Shown in pieces: positions 30,540 through 38,386 of a stretch of 39,850 bases of DNA. The stretch lies in IMG/VR virus record IMGVR_UViG_3300045051_000332, positions 1-39,850 of that record; one strand, written 5' to 3'. Made by a program: the position numbers and the translations under genes. The stretch's first letter is position 1. Every line of letters begins with the position of its first letter. Source of the stretch: a virus. The notes beneath the pieces are model-generated. The model was not told the DNA's origin. It saw nothing but the letters and a program-made list of their open reading frames with translations, and ran no database searches.

Positions 30540-31702
30540 GCCATGATCCCCCTCAAAATCGGCTGCACAGAGCCATCAGGATTCACGTTATCGAATGGCA
30601 CGGATGCCAAAGGCTCTTCGCCGTCCCAGCCGCGCGGCCAGGTTTCGGCCTCGATCAGCTCCAAAATTCGCGCTTCCTCTACAGAGTTTATCAGATCCAC
30701 GCCAGCGCGCTCCTGAATGCTCTTTACTTGAGCCAGTCCCCAGCGCCGGGCCTCGAACGTCAACGGCCCCATGCGGCACGGGTTAGACACCAGATGCCCG
30801 TCTTTGCGCCGCTCAGTGCCATCCTTGCGGAGCCGGTTCTCTGGTCGCTTGAGCGCAGCATAGAGCGGCCGCAATTCAATCAGCGGTTGCAGGTGTTGCC
30901 AGCGCGGATTCTTCAGGATCGTTTCCAGCGCCACATCACGGCTGGCCAGATTGCAGCCAACACAGCCGGTGCGGGCATTGACCTCGTTCACCTTATCGCC
31001 GCCGTAGGCATCGGCCACGACTTGCGTAGGCAGGCCGTGTTCATCCCCGAAGAAATAGAGCCAGTCCCAGACGAAGCACACGCGCCAATGCAGTAGCGGG
31101 GCTAGAGTGTCGGCAATGCTTTCAGGTGTGCTTGTCTGAAACCATCCCTGCCCGCACTCCGCGCCGTTTTTGCCACAGGCCACGGAGATACGCTGATCGC
31201 GGGCCGCGCTCTCGCCAACCCTAACCCCGGTCAGCATCAAGAATTTTTCCCCGGCTTCGTCGCGCAGGCCCTTCAGCGCTGCCAGCATCGGCTCAATTTT
31301 AATCTGTGCTGTGCACCAGCGGAACGTATTGGACGGTGGCGGAACCCCACGCCCGAACATATAAACGAAGAACAGATCATCCAACTTCGGCAGCACGATC
31401 CGGGTTTTGATTCCTCTGGCGCGCAGCGTTTCCATCATCTGCATGGCCGCAGCGTGGAGCGGTGGAAGCTCCATGCGCGTGTCAGCATAAAGCACCGTTA
31501 GAGACTCGGGAGCTTCGACTTTGCCCGTGGCAATCAGACGCACAACACAGGCCACCGTTGCGGAAGAGTCTTTGCCGCCTGAGTAGGCTATGGCCCAGTT
31601 ACGGAATCGTGGACCGTATGTGTTGAGACTCTGCGCGGTCAACTCCATGGCCTCCTGGAAGCCCATGCGGTCGCCGTCAAAAAGTGTGGGTTGCGTGCTC
31701 AT
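30536..31702 (-). CDS. PP-loop protein of the PAPS reductase / DndC-like family
   Basis: This is a 388-residue protein. The PP-loop AYSGGKDSS (41-47) binds ATP or an adenylated sulfate. LYADTRMELP, FRWCTAQIKIEP (Cys130) and TGVRVGESAARDQR follow in the order found in PAPS reductases and DndC. Four cysteines (Cys176, Cys183, Cys247, Cys250; the last pair in RTGCVGC) could ligate an iron-sulfur cluster as in DndC. In DndC the family helps put sulfur into DNA; other members act in sulfate assimilation or tRNA thiolation. No DndA, DndD or DndE is nearby, so the role is open: DNA modification, tRNA modification or metabolic help. Confidence 0.8.
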   Translation of the reverse strand: MSTQPTLFDGDRMGFQEAMELTAQSLNTYGPRFRNWAIAYSGGKDSSATVACVVRLIATGKVEAPESLTVLYADTRMELPPLHAAAMQMMETLRARGIKTRIVLPKLDDLFFVYMFGRGVPPPSNTFRWCTAQIKIEPMLAALKGLRDEAGEKFLMLTGVRVGESAARDQRISVACGKNGAECGQGWFQTSTPESIADTLAPLLHWRVCFVWDWLYFFGDEHGLPTQVVADAYGGDKVNEVNARTGCVGCNLASRDVALETILKNPRWQHLQPLIELRPLYAALKRPENRLRKDGTERRKDGHLVSNPCRMGPLTFEARRWGLAQVKSIQERAGVDLINSVEEARILELIEAETWPRGWDGEEPLASVPFDNVNPDGSVQPILRGIMA

Positions 31703-31917
31703 CGCGCCACCCCATCACATCGGTGAGCCGAGACCACATCCTTGGTCTCAACCCACCAGGGATTGCCCGAGGCAACGCCACCCCGAACCTGTAGGAACTC
31801 ACGGTCACCACGCAGGACCAGGACCGTCCAATGCCCACGCCCATTTTTGCGCGGCACCTTGACTTGATCGCCCGCACGGGCCTTGCTCGCAGGGATTGTT
31901 CGCCAGCGTGTTTTCAT
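31699..31917 (-). CDS. Small basic protein, SH3-like
   Basis: This is a 72-residue protein starting MKTRWRTIPASKARAGDQVKV. The alternating strands (GDQVKVPRKNGRGHWTVLVLRGDREFLQVRG) suggest a small barrel fold that could bind nucleic acid. It overlaps both neighbours by 4 nt, upstream of the DndC-like gene. Function unknown. Confidence 0.55.
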   Translation of the reverse strand: MKTRWRTIPASKARAGDQVKVPRKNGRGHWTVLVLRGDREFLQVRGGVASGNPWWVETKDVVSAHRCDGVAR

Positions 31918-32471
31918 CGTTCCCCCGGCTCCCGGTAGGGCAACCCCACCAGTTCAAAGACTTCGCGCTCGCTCGACACCGCCCGCATGCCACCGGGCGT
32001 CATAAACCCGGCGGCATACGGAGCCCAGGACCAGCCGCGCGCGATCGCTGCGCGACAGATGGCAATGTTTGTCTTATCCGAGCCGGTCCGGCACACCAGG
32101 TAATTGAACCACGCGGACTCTGTGGTGGCGAAGAAGTCCAGCAGCATGCCAGTCGCGACGTGGACGGCATACTTGTTTCTATTCCCCCAAGACACGACGC
32201 CGTTATGGTTCGTCCGGCGGGCAATGACACCAGCAGTGACCAGTTCATCAATCCGCTTGGCCGCCAGGTCAACGGGCTGCGTGTTGCCGAACAGGTCCAC
32301 AGGAACCAATTCCGAGCGCGGCACGAACACGAATTCAAGGTCGCCCACTTCCGCTTTGCCGCGCCGGTAGCTCCCGGCGACTTCGACTTGTTCACAGAAA
32401 GCTGCCAAGTGATTCAGCATTTCAACGGCCACCAGGTGCGCTTCCGCGCGGGGGAATTTTTGTTTACTCAT
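31914..32471 (-). CDS. PolX-type nucleotidyltransferase (short DNA polymerase X)
   Basis: This is a 185-residue protein. Palm motif GSYRRGK (33-39) and GDLE (43-46), with a further Asp in LLDFF (112), match the PolX/DNA polymerase beta active site, and the C-terminal FELVGLPYREPGER is the typical thumb ending. The second catalytic Asp of the usual GDxD is Glu46. The N-terminal 8-kDa and helix-hairpin-helix domains are absent, so it is only the palm-thumb core. It may fill short gaps in phage DNA or act as a terminal nucleotidyltransferase. Confidence 0.8.
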   Translation of the reverse strand: MSKQKFPRAEAHLVAVEMLNHLAAFCEQVEVAGSYRRGKAEVGDLEFVFVPRSELVPVDLFGNTQPVDLAAKRIDELVTAGVIARRTNHNGVVSWGNRNKYAVHVATGMLLDFFATTESAWFNYLVCRTGSDKTNIAICRAAIARGWSWAPYAAGFMTPGGMRAVSSEREVFELVGLPYREPGER

Positions 32472-32674
32472 GACGATAAAGGGAAGGTGTCTTGCTCAAC
32501 CAGTGCATGGATCAAGTCCGCCGTGATGGCAGCCGTCGCGCACAGCACACGGGTTGCGCCATAGCTCGTAGTCTGAAACGTCCCGTCTGGATAGGTAGCA
32601 ATGACAATAACTTGCTGCGCTTTCCATTTCGCCGCCAAGGCCTCACAGTCCTTAATGACTTCCTCGTGGCTCAT
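32468..32674 (-). CDS. Small hypothetical protein
   Basis: This is a 68-residue protein starting MSHEEVIKDCEALAAKWKAQQVIVIA. The beta segment (VIVIATYPDGTFQTTSYG) followed by a helix (ATAAITADLIHALVE) looks like a compact domain. It overlaps the next gene start by 4 nt. Function unknown. Confidence 0.55.
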   Translation of the reverse strand: MSHEEVIKDCEALAAKWKAQQVIVIATYPDGTFQTTSYGATRVLCATAAITADLIHALVEQDTFPLSS

Positions 32675-32976
32675 GCGAGTTCCATTTTTTCAATCATGGC
32701 CTTGGCCTCCTCCCCCGTGACTTCACGCACATCTGGGAGATCCATGATCAACACGATCGTGCCCTTAGTCGGGTGGCCAGTGAAGGGAACTTGCTCGCCT
32801 TCGGCGTGCCACGACTCGACGAGCTTATCATCCCGCCGAAAGGTTTCCTTCCCCTTGAACATGCCATAGACGTAGTCCAGATGACCACGACTGGCATAGA
32901 CGATATTGACCAGACCCAAGATAGGGTCCCGCGTGATACCGAAAGGCTTGCCCTTCGGGTGTTTCATTCCGATCAT
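32671..32976 (-). CDS. Small hypothetical protein
   Basis: This is a 101-residue protein starting MIGMKHPKGKPFGITRDPILGL. It is beta-rich in the middle (YASRGHLDYVYGMFKGKETF), with a Lys/Glu-rich helical end (EEAKAMIEKMEL). It is coupled to its neighbours by 4-nt overlaps. No family is recognised. Confidence 0.55.
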   Translation of the reverse strand: MIGMKHPKGKPFGITRDPILGLVNIVYASRGHLDYVYGMFKGKETFRRDDKLVESWHAEGEQVPFTGHPTKGTIVLIMDLPDVREVTGEEAKAMIEKMELA

Positions 32977-33296
32977 ACTTTGTTCTCCTCGTTTGGTTTG
33001 TTTTTTTCCCGCTCTTTCTCATTCTCCGCCACCAGGTAGCTCCGCTTTACCGGGCAGAAGCCGATGCCGTCTGGCAGCACAATCATCAAATCGCAGGCGC
33101 GATTTTGGGCGATCAGGACCTGCCCCAGTCGCCCGGTTGGCACCAAGACGCGGTCGTGGTTGGCGCACTCCATAAGAATCCGGTGCACCCTGGCCAACTC
33201 CGCTTCCAGCCGTTCGATTTCGGCGGCGGCTGCGTGGCTTTCCTTTTCAGTCAACGTAACCGGATAAAGCCGTAAATATTCAACGTGTTGATTCAT
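32973..33296 (-). CDS. Hypothetical coiled-coil protein
   Basis: This is a 107-residue protein. It has a coiled coil (KESHAAAAEIERLEAELARVHRIL), a short beta region (HDRVLVPTGRLGQVLIAQN) and a highly charged C-terminal tail. It starts 17 nt inside the end of the PIF1-like helicase gene, so translation is probably coupled to it. Function unknown. Confidence 0.6.
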   Translation of the reverse strand: MNQHVEYLRLYPVTLTEKESHAAAAEIERLEAELARVHRILMECANHDRVLVPTGRLGQVLIAQNRACDLMIVLPDGIGFCPVKRSYLVAENEKEREKNKPNEENKV

Positions 33297-34542
33297 AGAA
33301 CTCCAATGCTTCAGGATTCACCCGCACCCATTTTGGCCATGACCGCAGCCACAGGCCGGCCAGCTTTCGCACGCGCGACACCGCGACGTAAGCTTGCCCG
33401 TCCTCACTCGCGCTGTTGATATCCACGAACGCGCCGTCGAGTGTCTGCCCCTGGCTCTTGTGAATGGTCATGGCGTAAGCCAGGCGCAGCGGCAATTGCT
33501 CGAACGTGGCCCCGCCACCGCCGTCGGGATTGCTGGACCATTTCGCCGGGATAACACTACGGCACTCCCCGCCGTCAATTTCGACCTCACACCAGTCCGG
33601 CCCCAGCACGCACACGGTGGCGAGCGTGCCATTCACGTATGCCCCGCTAGTGGCATTGCGCGTGAACATGACGCGCGCGCCCACGCGCAAGACCAGCTCG
33701 CTAGGCGTCAGCAGGTTCTTGGTCAGGAATTCCACCTGGCTGGCAGGCCCCCGCGTCGCCGCAACATAGACGCGCTCCGGCTCCGCCAACCCGCCCAGCA
33801 TGCAGAGATTCCAGCGATCCACCTGAGAGTTGCGGCTGTAAATCCGCGTCATGTGCTCCGGGGCGTGCGGCTGCACCCGGGCCATGAGCAGTTCGGCCGT
33901 CCGCCCAACGATTCGGCCCATGCGGAATTCGCCAAGGGCCTGCACCCATTCCGGCTCATCCTGCCGGCGCACGGTCGTCAACGTCACCTGCTCAAAACCG
34001 GCGGCCGCCCAGGCAGGAGACTTGAAAGCCCAGTCATACGGCCCGCCGCCGATCCGGACCGGCGGTAGTTGCAGGAAGTCCCCCACCACGATAACTTGCA
34101 AACCGCCGAAAGGCCGAGGGTCCTTGCGGAGCCGCTTCATCCAAAAGTCCAGGAAGGTGAGGGTGCGTCCCGGCAGCATGGAAATCTCGTCAATGATCAG
34201 CACCGAGCACGTGCGCGCCCGTTTCCACCCGGCGAACAGGGCCGGGTTGCCACTCGTTTCGAGCCCGGCGGCAAACTCACCATCCGTCTGGCCACGCTGC
34301 GGCCCCAGCAGCATCCCGCACCACCGGTTGACCGTGTAGCCGCCCACGTTCAACGCGGCAATGCCGGTGGGCGCAGTCACCCCGATACGCTTCAGGGCGA
34401 CGCATTCTTGCGCCTCGAAATCAGGCTCGCTCTCGCGAATGAACTGACGAAGCAACCAGCTTTTGCCCGTGCCAGCCATCCCGGTGAGGAAAAGGTTGCG
34501 GCCAGCACGGGCAAGCGTCAGGAATTTTTCTTCGGGAGTCAT
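33280..34542 (-). CDS. PIF1-like SF1B DNA helicase
   Basis: This is a 420-residue protein. Walker A GMAGTGKSW (21-29), motif Ia TAPTGIAAL, Walker B LIIDEISML (about 112-120), motif III VVGDFLQLPPV and the late MTIHKSQGQTLD with YVAVSRVRKL are the PIF1/RecD-like set. Such 5'-3' helicases remove branched or G-rich structures during replication. It sits next to the exonuclease and the prim-pol, and likely helps fork progression. Confidence 0.92.
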   Translation of the reverse strand: MTPEEKFLTLARAGRNLFLTGMAGTGKSWLLRQFIRESEPDFEAQECVALKRIGVTAPTGIAALNVGGYTVNRWCGMLLGPQRGQTDGEFAAGLETSGNPALFAGWKRARTCSVLIIDEISMLPGRTLTFLDFWMKRLRKDPRPFGGLQVIVVGDFLQLPPVRIGGGPYDWAFKSPAWAAAGFEQVTLTTVRRQDEPEWVQALGEFRMGRIVGRTAELLMARVQPHAPEHMTRIYSRNSQVDRWNLCMLGGLAEPERVYVAATRGPASQVEFLTKNLLTPSELVLRVGARVMFTRNATSGAYVNGTLATVCVLGPDWCEVEIDGGECRSVIPAKWSSNPDGGGGATFEQLPLRLAYAMTIHKSQGQTLDGAFVDINSASEDGQAYVAVSRVRKLAGLWLRSWPKWVRVNPEALEFYESTR

Positions 34543-34545
34543 GAT

Positions 34546-35199
34546 TTAGTAGCCTTCCCCGGGAAACATCCGGCAGAACAGGGCATAGGTCATGTCGAGG
34601 TCGTTGGCCAAATAAGCCAGCGCCTTGGCCCGATCCTCGGCGAGCACCTTATAGAACAAGGCCCCATCGCCGTTCTTCTGACCGCAACCCAGCGTGCGGC
34701 AAATGGCGTCCAGGCTTCCCGGCTCCATGCGGTTGCCAAACTGCCACGCCTCGCGTAGGTCCACCGAATAGCAGTCCTGCCAGTAGCGCCCATGCCGAAG
34801 GTGGTAGGGCGGCTGGATAAACAGCGCCCAGCACCGCCGCCAGATGAATGGAAGATCAAACGAATGGGAATTGAACCCCACCAGGCGCGGCTCGCTCTGG
34901 GCCTTACCCATGTCGCAGATGATCGCCAGAGCAGCCTTCAGCGTCTCCGCCTCAGTCTCCCTGCACACAATCGTCTTAGCATGGGTCTCCGCGTCGAGGA
35001 AGCCCACGGCGAGCACCTGACCGGTCAGAGGACTCAGCGCCGCTTTGGCCACGTATTCTTTCGCGTAATTGGCCTTGTGCGCTTCGAGCTTGATCGGGTC
35101 CTTGATGTTGCCCGGCGCTTCCCAAGGCGGCATGTTCGGCAGGATTTGATCCTCCGGCAGCGGCCCGGTTTCGATATCGAAGATCAGAGTCTTTTTCAT
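34546..35199 (-). CDS. DEDD-type 3'-5' exonuclease
   Basis: This is a 217-residue protein. Exo motif I is FDIET (8-11), motif II is GFNSHSFDLPFI (about 108-119) and motif III is YLANDLDMTYALF (about 195-207), matching RNase H-fold DnaQ/PolB-type proofreading exonucleases. No polymerase domain is attached and no polymerase is encoded nearby. It may proofread for host polymerase, degrade DNA or process recombination ends. Confidence 0.88.
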   Translation of the reverse strand: MKKTLIFDIETGPLPEDQILPNMPPWEAPGNIKDPIKLEAHKANYAKEYVAKAALSPLTGQVLAVGFLDAETHAKTIVCRETEAETLKAALAIICDMGKAQSEPRLVGFNSHSFDLPFIWRRCWALFIQPPYHLRHGRYWQDCYSVDLREAWQFGNRMEPGSLDAICRTLGCGQKNGDGALFYKVLAEDRAKALAYLANDLDMTYALFCRMFPGEGY

Positions 35200-35251
35200 G
35201 GATTTTGTTGCAGCTTTGAATGGGTGTGTTGCAGATTTTGAGCGATACGCC

Positions 35252-35941
35252 TCATTCCTCGCGTTCCAACTGCGGCTTCAGCGCGGCATCAATGCCGGTG
35301 TTGAAACCATCTGCCAGGTCGCGAACGTTCGACTTGAGCCAGGCCCGAGCCCGGGTGGCCGTTAAGACGACCGCATCGGACCGCAACTTGCAGGCGCGCT
35401 GTTCGGAGTCCAGCCGCTCCGCAAGCTGGAACGTGCCGACGCGCAGCCGGAGCGCGCCAAACCATTTCTTGTTCTGGCGGCCAACCACCAAGACGGATTG
35501 ATCGTTACCCGCCGGCTGCCAGAGCTGGATTTCCTCCCGGCACTCGAACACGCTTTCCGCCTGCACAAGCTCAAGCTGGAAGTCGTCTTGGGTCATGTCC
35601 TCAGTGGCGGCAACGGCATCATCATAAGCGAACCGGCTCGGCTCTTCGCACGTGACCAGGTGAAAATCCTTCTTCTTCGCTTCGGGCCGGTAGATCACCA
35701 CGCACGGCTTGTCCCGAAACTCGAATCCGTTGCGCAAACTCGTGCTGATGCTGCTCACACGCGCCGCGGCTTCTTCAATCTTCGCCTTGTAGTTCGACTT
35801 CACCGACGAGAATTCGGCATCGAGGTTTTCCCCATTGGCCATGGCCACCAGCATTTCCTCAGTCATGGCCGCGCGCTCTTCGGCGACGAACGTGTGTTTG
35901 ACCGACTTTTTGACTACCTTCAATTTTGGCTGTTCTTTCAT
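35252..35941 (-). CDS. Hypothetical recombination-module protein
   Basis: This is a 229-residue protein. Residues about 15-110 (EERAAMTEEMLVAMANGENLDAEFSSVKSNYKAKIEEAAARVSSI, then FEFRDKPCVVIYRPEAKKK) form a helical dimer-like segment plus a beta hairpin; I recall this as an uncharacterised phage protein often next to AAA ATPases. The C-terminal part has extra helices. A pair of strong hairpins precedes its start. Function unknown; a DNA-metabolism role is inferred from context. Confidence 0.6.
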   Translation of the reverse strand: MKEQPKLKVVKKSVKHTFVAEERAAMTEEMLVAMANGENLDAEFSSVKSNYKAKIEEAAARVSSISTSLRNGFEFRDKPCVVIYRPEAKKKDFHLVTCEEPSRFAYDDAVAATEDMTQDDFQLELVQAESVFECREEIQLWQPAGNDQSVLVVGRQNKKWFGALRLRVGTFQLAERLDSEQRACKLRSDAVVLTATRARAWLKSNVRDLADGFNTGIDAALKPQLEREE

Positions 35942-35967
35942 ATGGTTGTTTGTTTTTTGCGGATTGA

Positions 35968-36021
35968 CCGCTCCGAACCGCCGCGCGCGGAAGCTCGGAG
36001 CGGCCCCCGGCTTGCGCCGGG
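35968..36021. other. Two tandem GC-rich stem-loops between early genes
   Basis: The first is a perfect 9-bp stem, CCGCTCCGA (35968-35976) with TCGGAGCGG (35995-36003). The second is CCCGGC-TTGC-GCCGGG (36006-36021). They lie in the 91-nt gap after the ATPase stop (36033) and before the next start (35941). No T-run follows on the leftward transcript, so this may be an RNA-processing or attenuation site rather than a terminator. Confidence 0.45.
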
Positions 36022-36032
36022 AGACGCCGGAC

Positions 36033-37535
36033 TTAGTAGCCCAGGTCCTCTACCGGCTTGGAAAGGTCCCCGTCCTTTCTGATAACAGAGGTGTGCGGAT
36101 CAATGAAGTGGACACGCTCAGCCGCTACCGCCCGCATGGTGTCAGACACAATTTGCCGCGGCGCGGATTGCGTTGCGGCCCCGGGCGCCCCGAAGGTTTC
36201 CGGAGCCTCCGCATATTTCACCCCTCCCCCCGCCACCACCGTGGCGCTGCCGTCCTCGATGACGACCGACGTAGCCGCGTCCACGCCGACCCGTTCAATC
36301 CAGACTTGCGCCCCAGCCTTGGCGGCCATTTCGGCCACCATCGCCAAGCTCTCCTGGTCCAGCAGGGAGCCATCACGTATCAGCAGAATCTTGAGCTTGG
36401 GATTCAGCGCCAGCCCCATCGCCACCGAGGCGCGCAACTGTTCGGCGCTCGAGGCCTGGGCAAACGGCACCCCGGCCAGGGTAACCCCAAGCGCCGGGTC
36501 CAGACTCAGGCCAGGAATCGGGTAGGACGCCGCCGCGATGGCTCGCCGCTTGTCTTCGTCAATCCGCTCGATTTTCTCACCCAGCGCGTTGGCTTCCGCC
36601 GACGCGGTCCGCAGTTGCTGCGCCAGTTCATTACGCAGCCGCTTGGATTTGATGGCCGCGTTCGTACGCTCCAAATCGGTCAGTTGCCGTGTGAACTTCG
36701 CCAGGTCGCAATCCACCAGCTTGGCGACCTCGGCGCTGGCGGTGGCTTCGCGGGCCGCTTCGCGCTTCTCGGCGGACTCCGCGCTCGCCACCGCATCGCG
36801 TTCCTTCACCAACTCCGCCTGCAAGCGCCGGATTTCCGACTCCGTTTTAGCCACCGCCGCCTTGCATTCCAAAACCGCCCGGGCGGCCCGGAGCCGCGCG
36901 TCACTCATTCCAGCCAGGGCGCTCCGCAGTTCGTCGTTCCGCCGGTTCTGCTGAATGGCCTTCTGCTGTTCGGCGATCACATCGGCCATGCTTAATTCCT
37001 TGTCCGGAGTGTCGCCGGACGGAATCGGCAGCGCGTTCACCTGGGCGTCAAGGCTCTTCACCTTCCGATTCGCTTCGGTGCGCTGTTCATAAAACGCCTT
37101 ACGCTCCGCGTCTTCTTTATCGAAGTCCAACCCAGTGATAGTCTTAAGCGTCGTGCACTGCTCATCCGGCTTCATGCGCGTGAACGCAAATGGGTCGAAT
37201 GTCAGCTTACCCGCCAGCCGGTCAAGCAGGGTCTGCGGCGTGCCTTGCTTCTTCCCATCCTTATCCGTCACCACCAGGGTTGAGCCGCCCGCCGCCGTGA
37301 AGGTGCGGCGGACGATCAGGTCGCCCAGGTCCACCACCACCCGCGCCCGTTCCTCGCCCCGGCGCACTGGTACCGCGGCGCCTTCACCGCCGCCCAGGGC
37401 ATACTCGATGCTGTCCAGCACCGAAGACTTGCCCTGCCCGTTACGCCCGCCGATAACAACAAGGTTGCCATCCGGGGTGATCGAAACGGCGTGGAGCCGC
37501 TTCACGTTCTCACTCGTCAGATTGATAATGTGCAT
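36033..37535 (-). CDS. SbcC/RecF-like SMC-type ATPase
   Basis: This is a 500-residue protein. The N-terminus MHIINLTSENVKRLHAVSI and Walker A GGRNGQGKSS (29-38) are typical of RecF/SbcC ATPases. A long coiled coil (about residues 165-310) follows, and the C-terminal segment KLKILLIRDGSLLDQESLAMVAEMA carries the ABC-type ATP-site half. It is much shorter than SbcC or Rad50, as in other phage versions. A recombination or end-processing role is likely; it lies between the SSB-like and exonuclease genes. Confidence 0.85.
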   Translation of the reverse strand: MHIINLTSENVKRLHAVSITPDGNLVVIGGRNGQGKSSVLDSIEYALGGGEGAAVPVRRGEERARVVVDLGDLIVRRTFTAAGGSTLVVTDKDGKKQGTPQTLLDRLAGKLTFDPFAFTRMKPDEQCTTLKTITGLDFDKEDAERKAFYEQRTEANRKVKSLDAQVNALPIPSGDTPDKELSMADVIAEQQKAIQQNRRNDELRSALAGMSDARLRAARAVLECKAAVAKTESEIRRLQAELVKERDAVASAESAEKREAAREATASAEVAKLVDCDLAKFTRQLTDLERTNAAIKSKRLRNELAQQLRTASAEANALGEKIERIDEDKRRAIAAASYPIPGLSLDPALGVTLAGVPFAQASSAEQLRASVAMGLALNPKLKILLIRDGSLLDQESLAMVAEMAAKAGAQVWIERVGVDAATSVVIEDGSATVVAGGGVKYAEAPETFGAPGAATQSAPRQIVSDTMRAVAAERVHFIDPHTSVIRKDGDLSKPVEDLGY

Positions 37536-37564
37536 ATTGTTCCTAAGGCTGATTCAAGACCGAT

Positions 37565-38383
37565 TCAGTAAGGAAGTTCGTTGGCAGGGTGCCCGTCGCT
37601 CTTCGCCGCCAGCGCCGCCAGACGCGCGGCGTCCCATTCCTGCAAGGCGGCCACCAGCCGCTTGTCATCCGCGCTGTATTGGTTGGAGGCAATCTTCGCC
37701 GGGAGCCATTTTTCCACCAGCGCCGCCACCGCCTCGGGCGTCAGCTCGCGCAGAGAAAGTCCGATATTGCGCCCGACGTGTACCTTGCAATCGAGGTAGC
37801 TTGGAGCCATCACGCCAGCCATGGCAGCCGCTCCGGATTGAACATCATGGCCACCCCAATTGGGGTCCTCGCCTTGCTGCGCTGGCGCCGTCGGTTGCTG
37901 CACCGCACGCAGGCTGCTGCCCTTGTCGCCCTTCTCTGGACGGTCCTTGGCACGGACGAATTGACCCGACGGACGCAACGCGACTTGCCCAGGCTGAAGG
38001 GGTTCGATGAGCTTGATATTGGCGTACGTCTTATCCCCGTCATGCTCGTTGATAATGATCAACGACGCCGGACGATGCAGCAGGCCCTCGGTGTCAAACG
38101 TGTCCCACTCGCTTTCCGTCAAATCGCGCCCGAACCAATCCTTGAGGAATTTGCGGAATCCGCTTTTCTCATGACAGGACGGCGTGAAGCCTTGCGACCA
38201 CACGGCGAACCGCTTGCCATCGCTCCGAATTTGATCCACCTCGAACACCAGCCGGAATTTCTCCTTCGGCCCGTATTGGGTATCCACCTTTTTAAGCGGG
38301 GTCACGTCAACGCAGACCGCCACACCGCGATAGGGCGGGCAGGATTCGAAGCTTGCACCATCATTACCTTTGCTGAGTTTCAT
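37565..38383 (-). CDS. Phage ssDNA-binding-like protein
   Basis: This is a 272-residue protein. The N-terminal half (GVAVCVDVTPLKKVDTQYGPKEKFRLVFEVD, KRFAVWSQGFTPSCHEKSGFRKFLKDWFGRDL) is a beta-rich OB-like domain seen in phage SSB-like proteins of the DUF669 type. A Pro/Gln-rich linker (residues about 165-200) leads to a C-terminal helical domain with an acidic patch. It is directly upstream of the ATPase gene. Probable ssDNA coating during replication and recombination. Confidence 0.7.
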   Translation of the reverse strand: MKLSKGNDGASFESCPPYRGVAVCVDVTPLKKVDTQYGPKEKFRLVFEVDQIRSDGKRFAVWSQGFTPSCHEKSGFRKFLKDWFGRDLTESEWDTFDTEGLLHRPASLIIINEHDGDKTYANIKLIEPLQPGQVALRPSGQFVRAKDRPEKGDKGSSLRAVQQPTAPAQQGEDPNWGGHDVQSGAAAMAGVMAPSYLDCKVHVGRNIGLSLRELTPEAVAALVEKWLPAKIASNQYSADDKRLVAALQEWDAARLAALAAKSDGHPANELPY

Positions 38384-38386
38384 TGA

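Noticed and set aside
36033-37535. DndD assignment for the SMC-like ATPase as partner of the DndC-like protein
   Set aside because: The Walker A and C-terminal IRDGSLLD region fit phage RecF/SbcC-type ATPases of the recombination module, and the genes are about 4 kb apart; there is no direct support.
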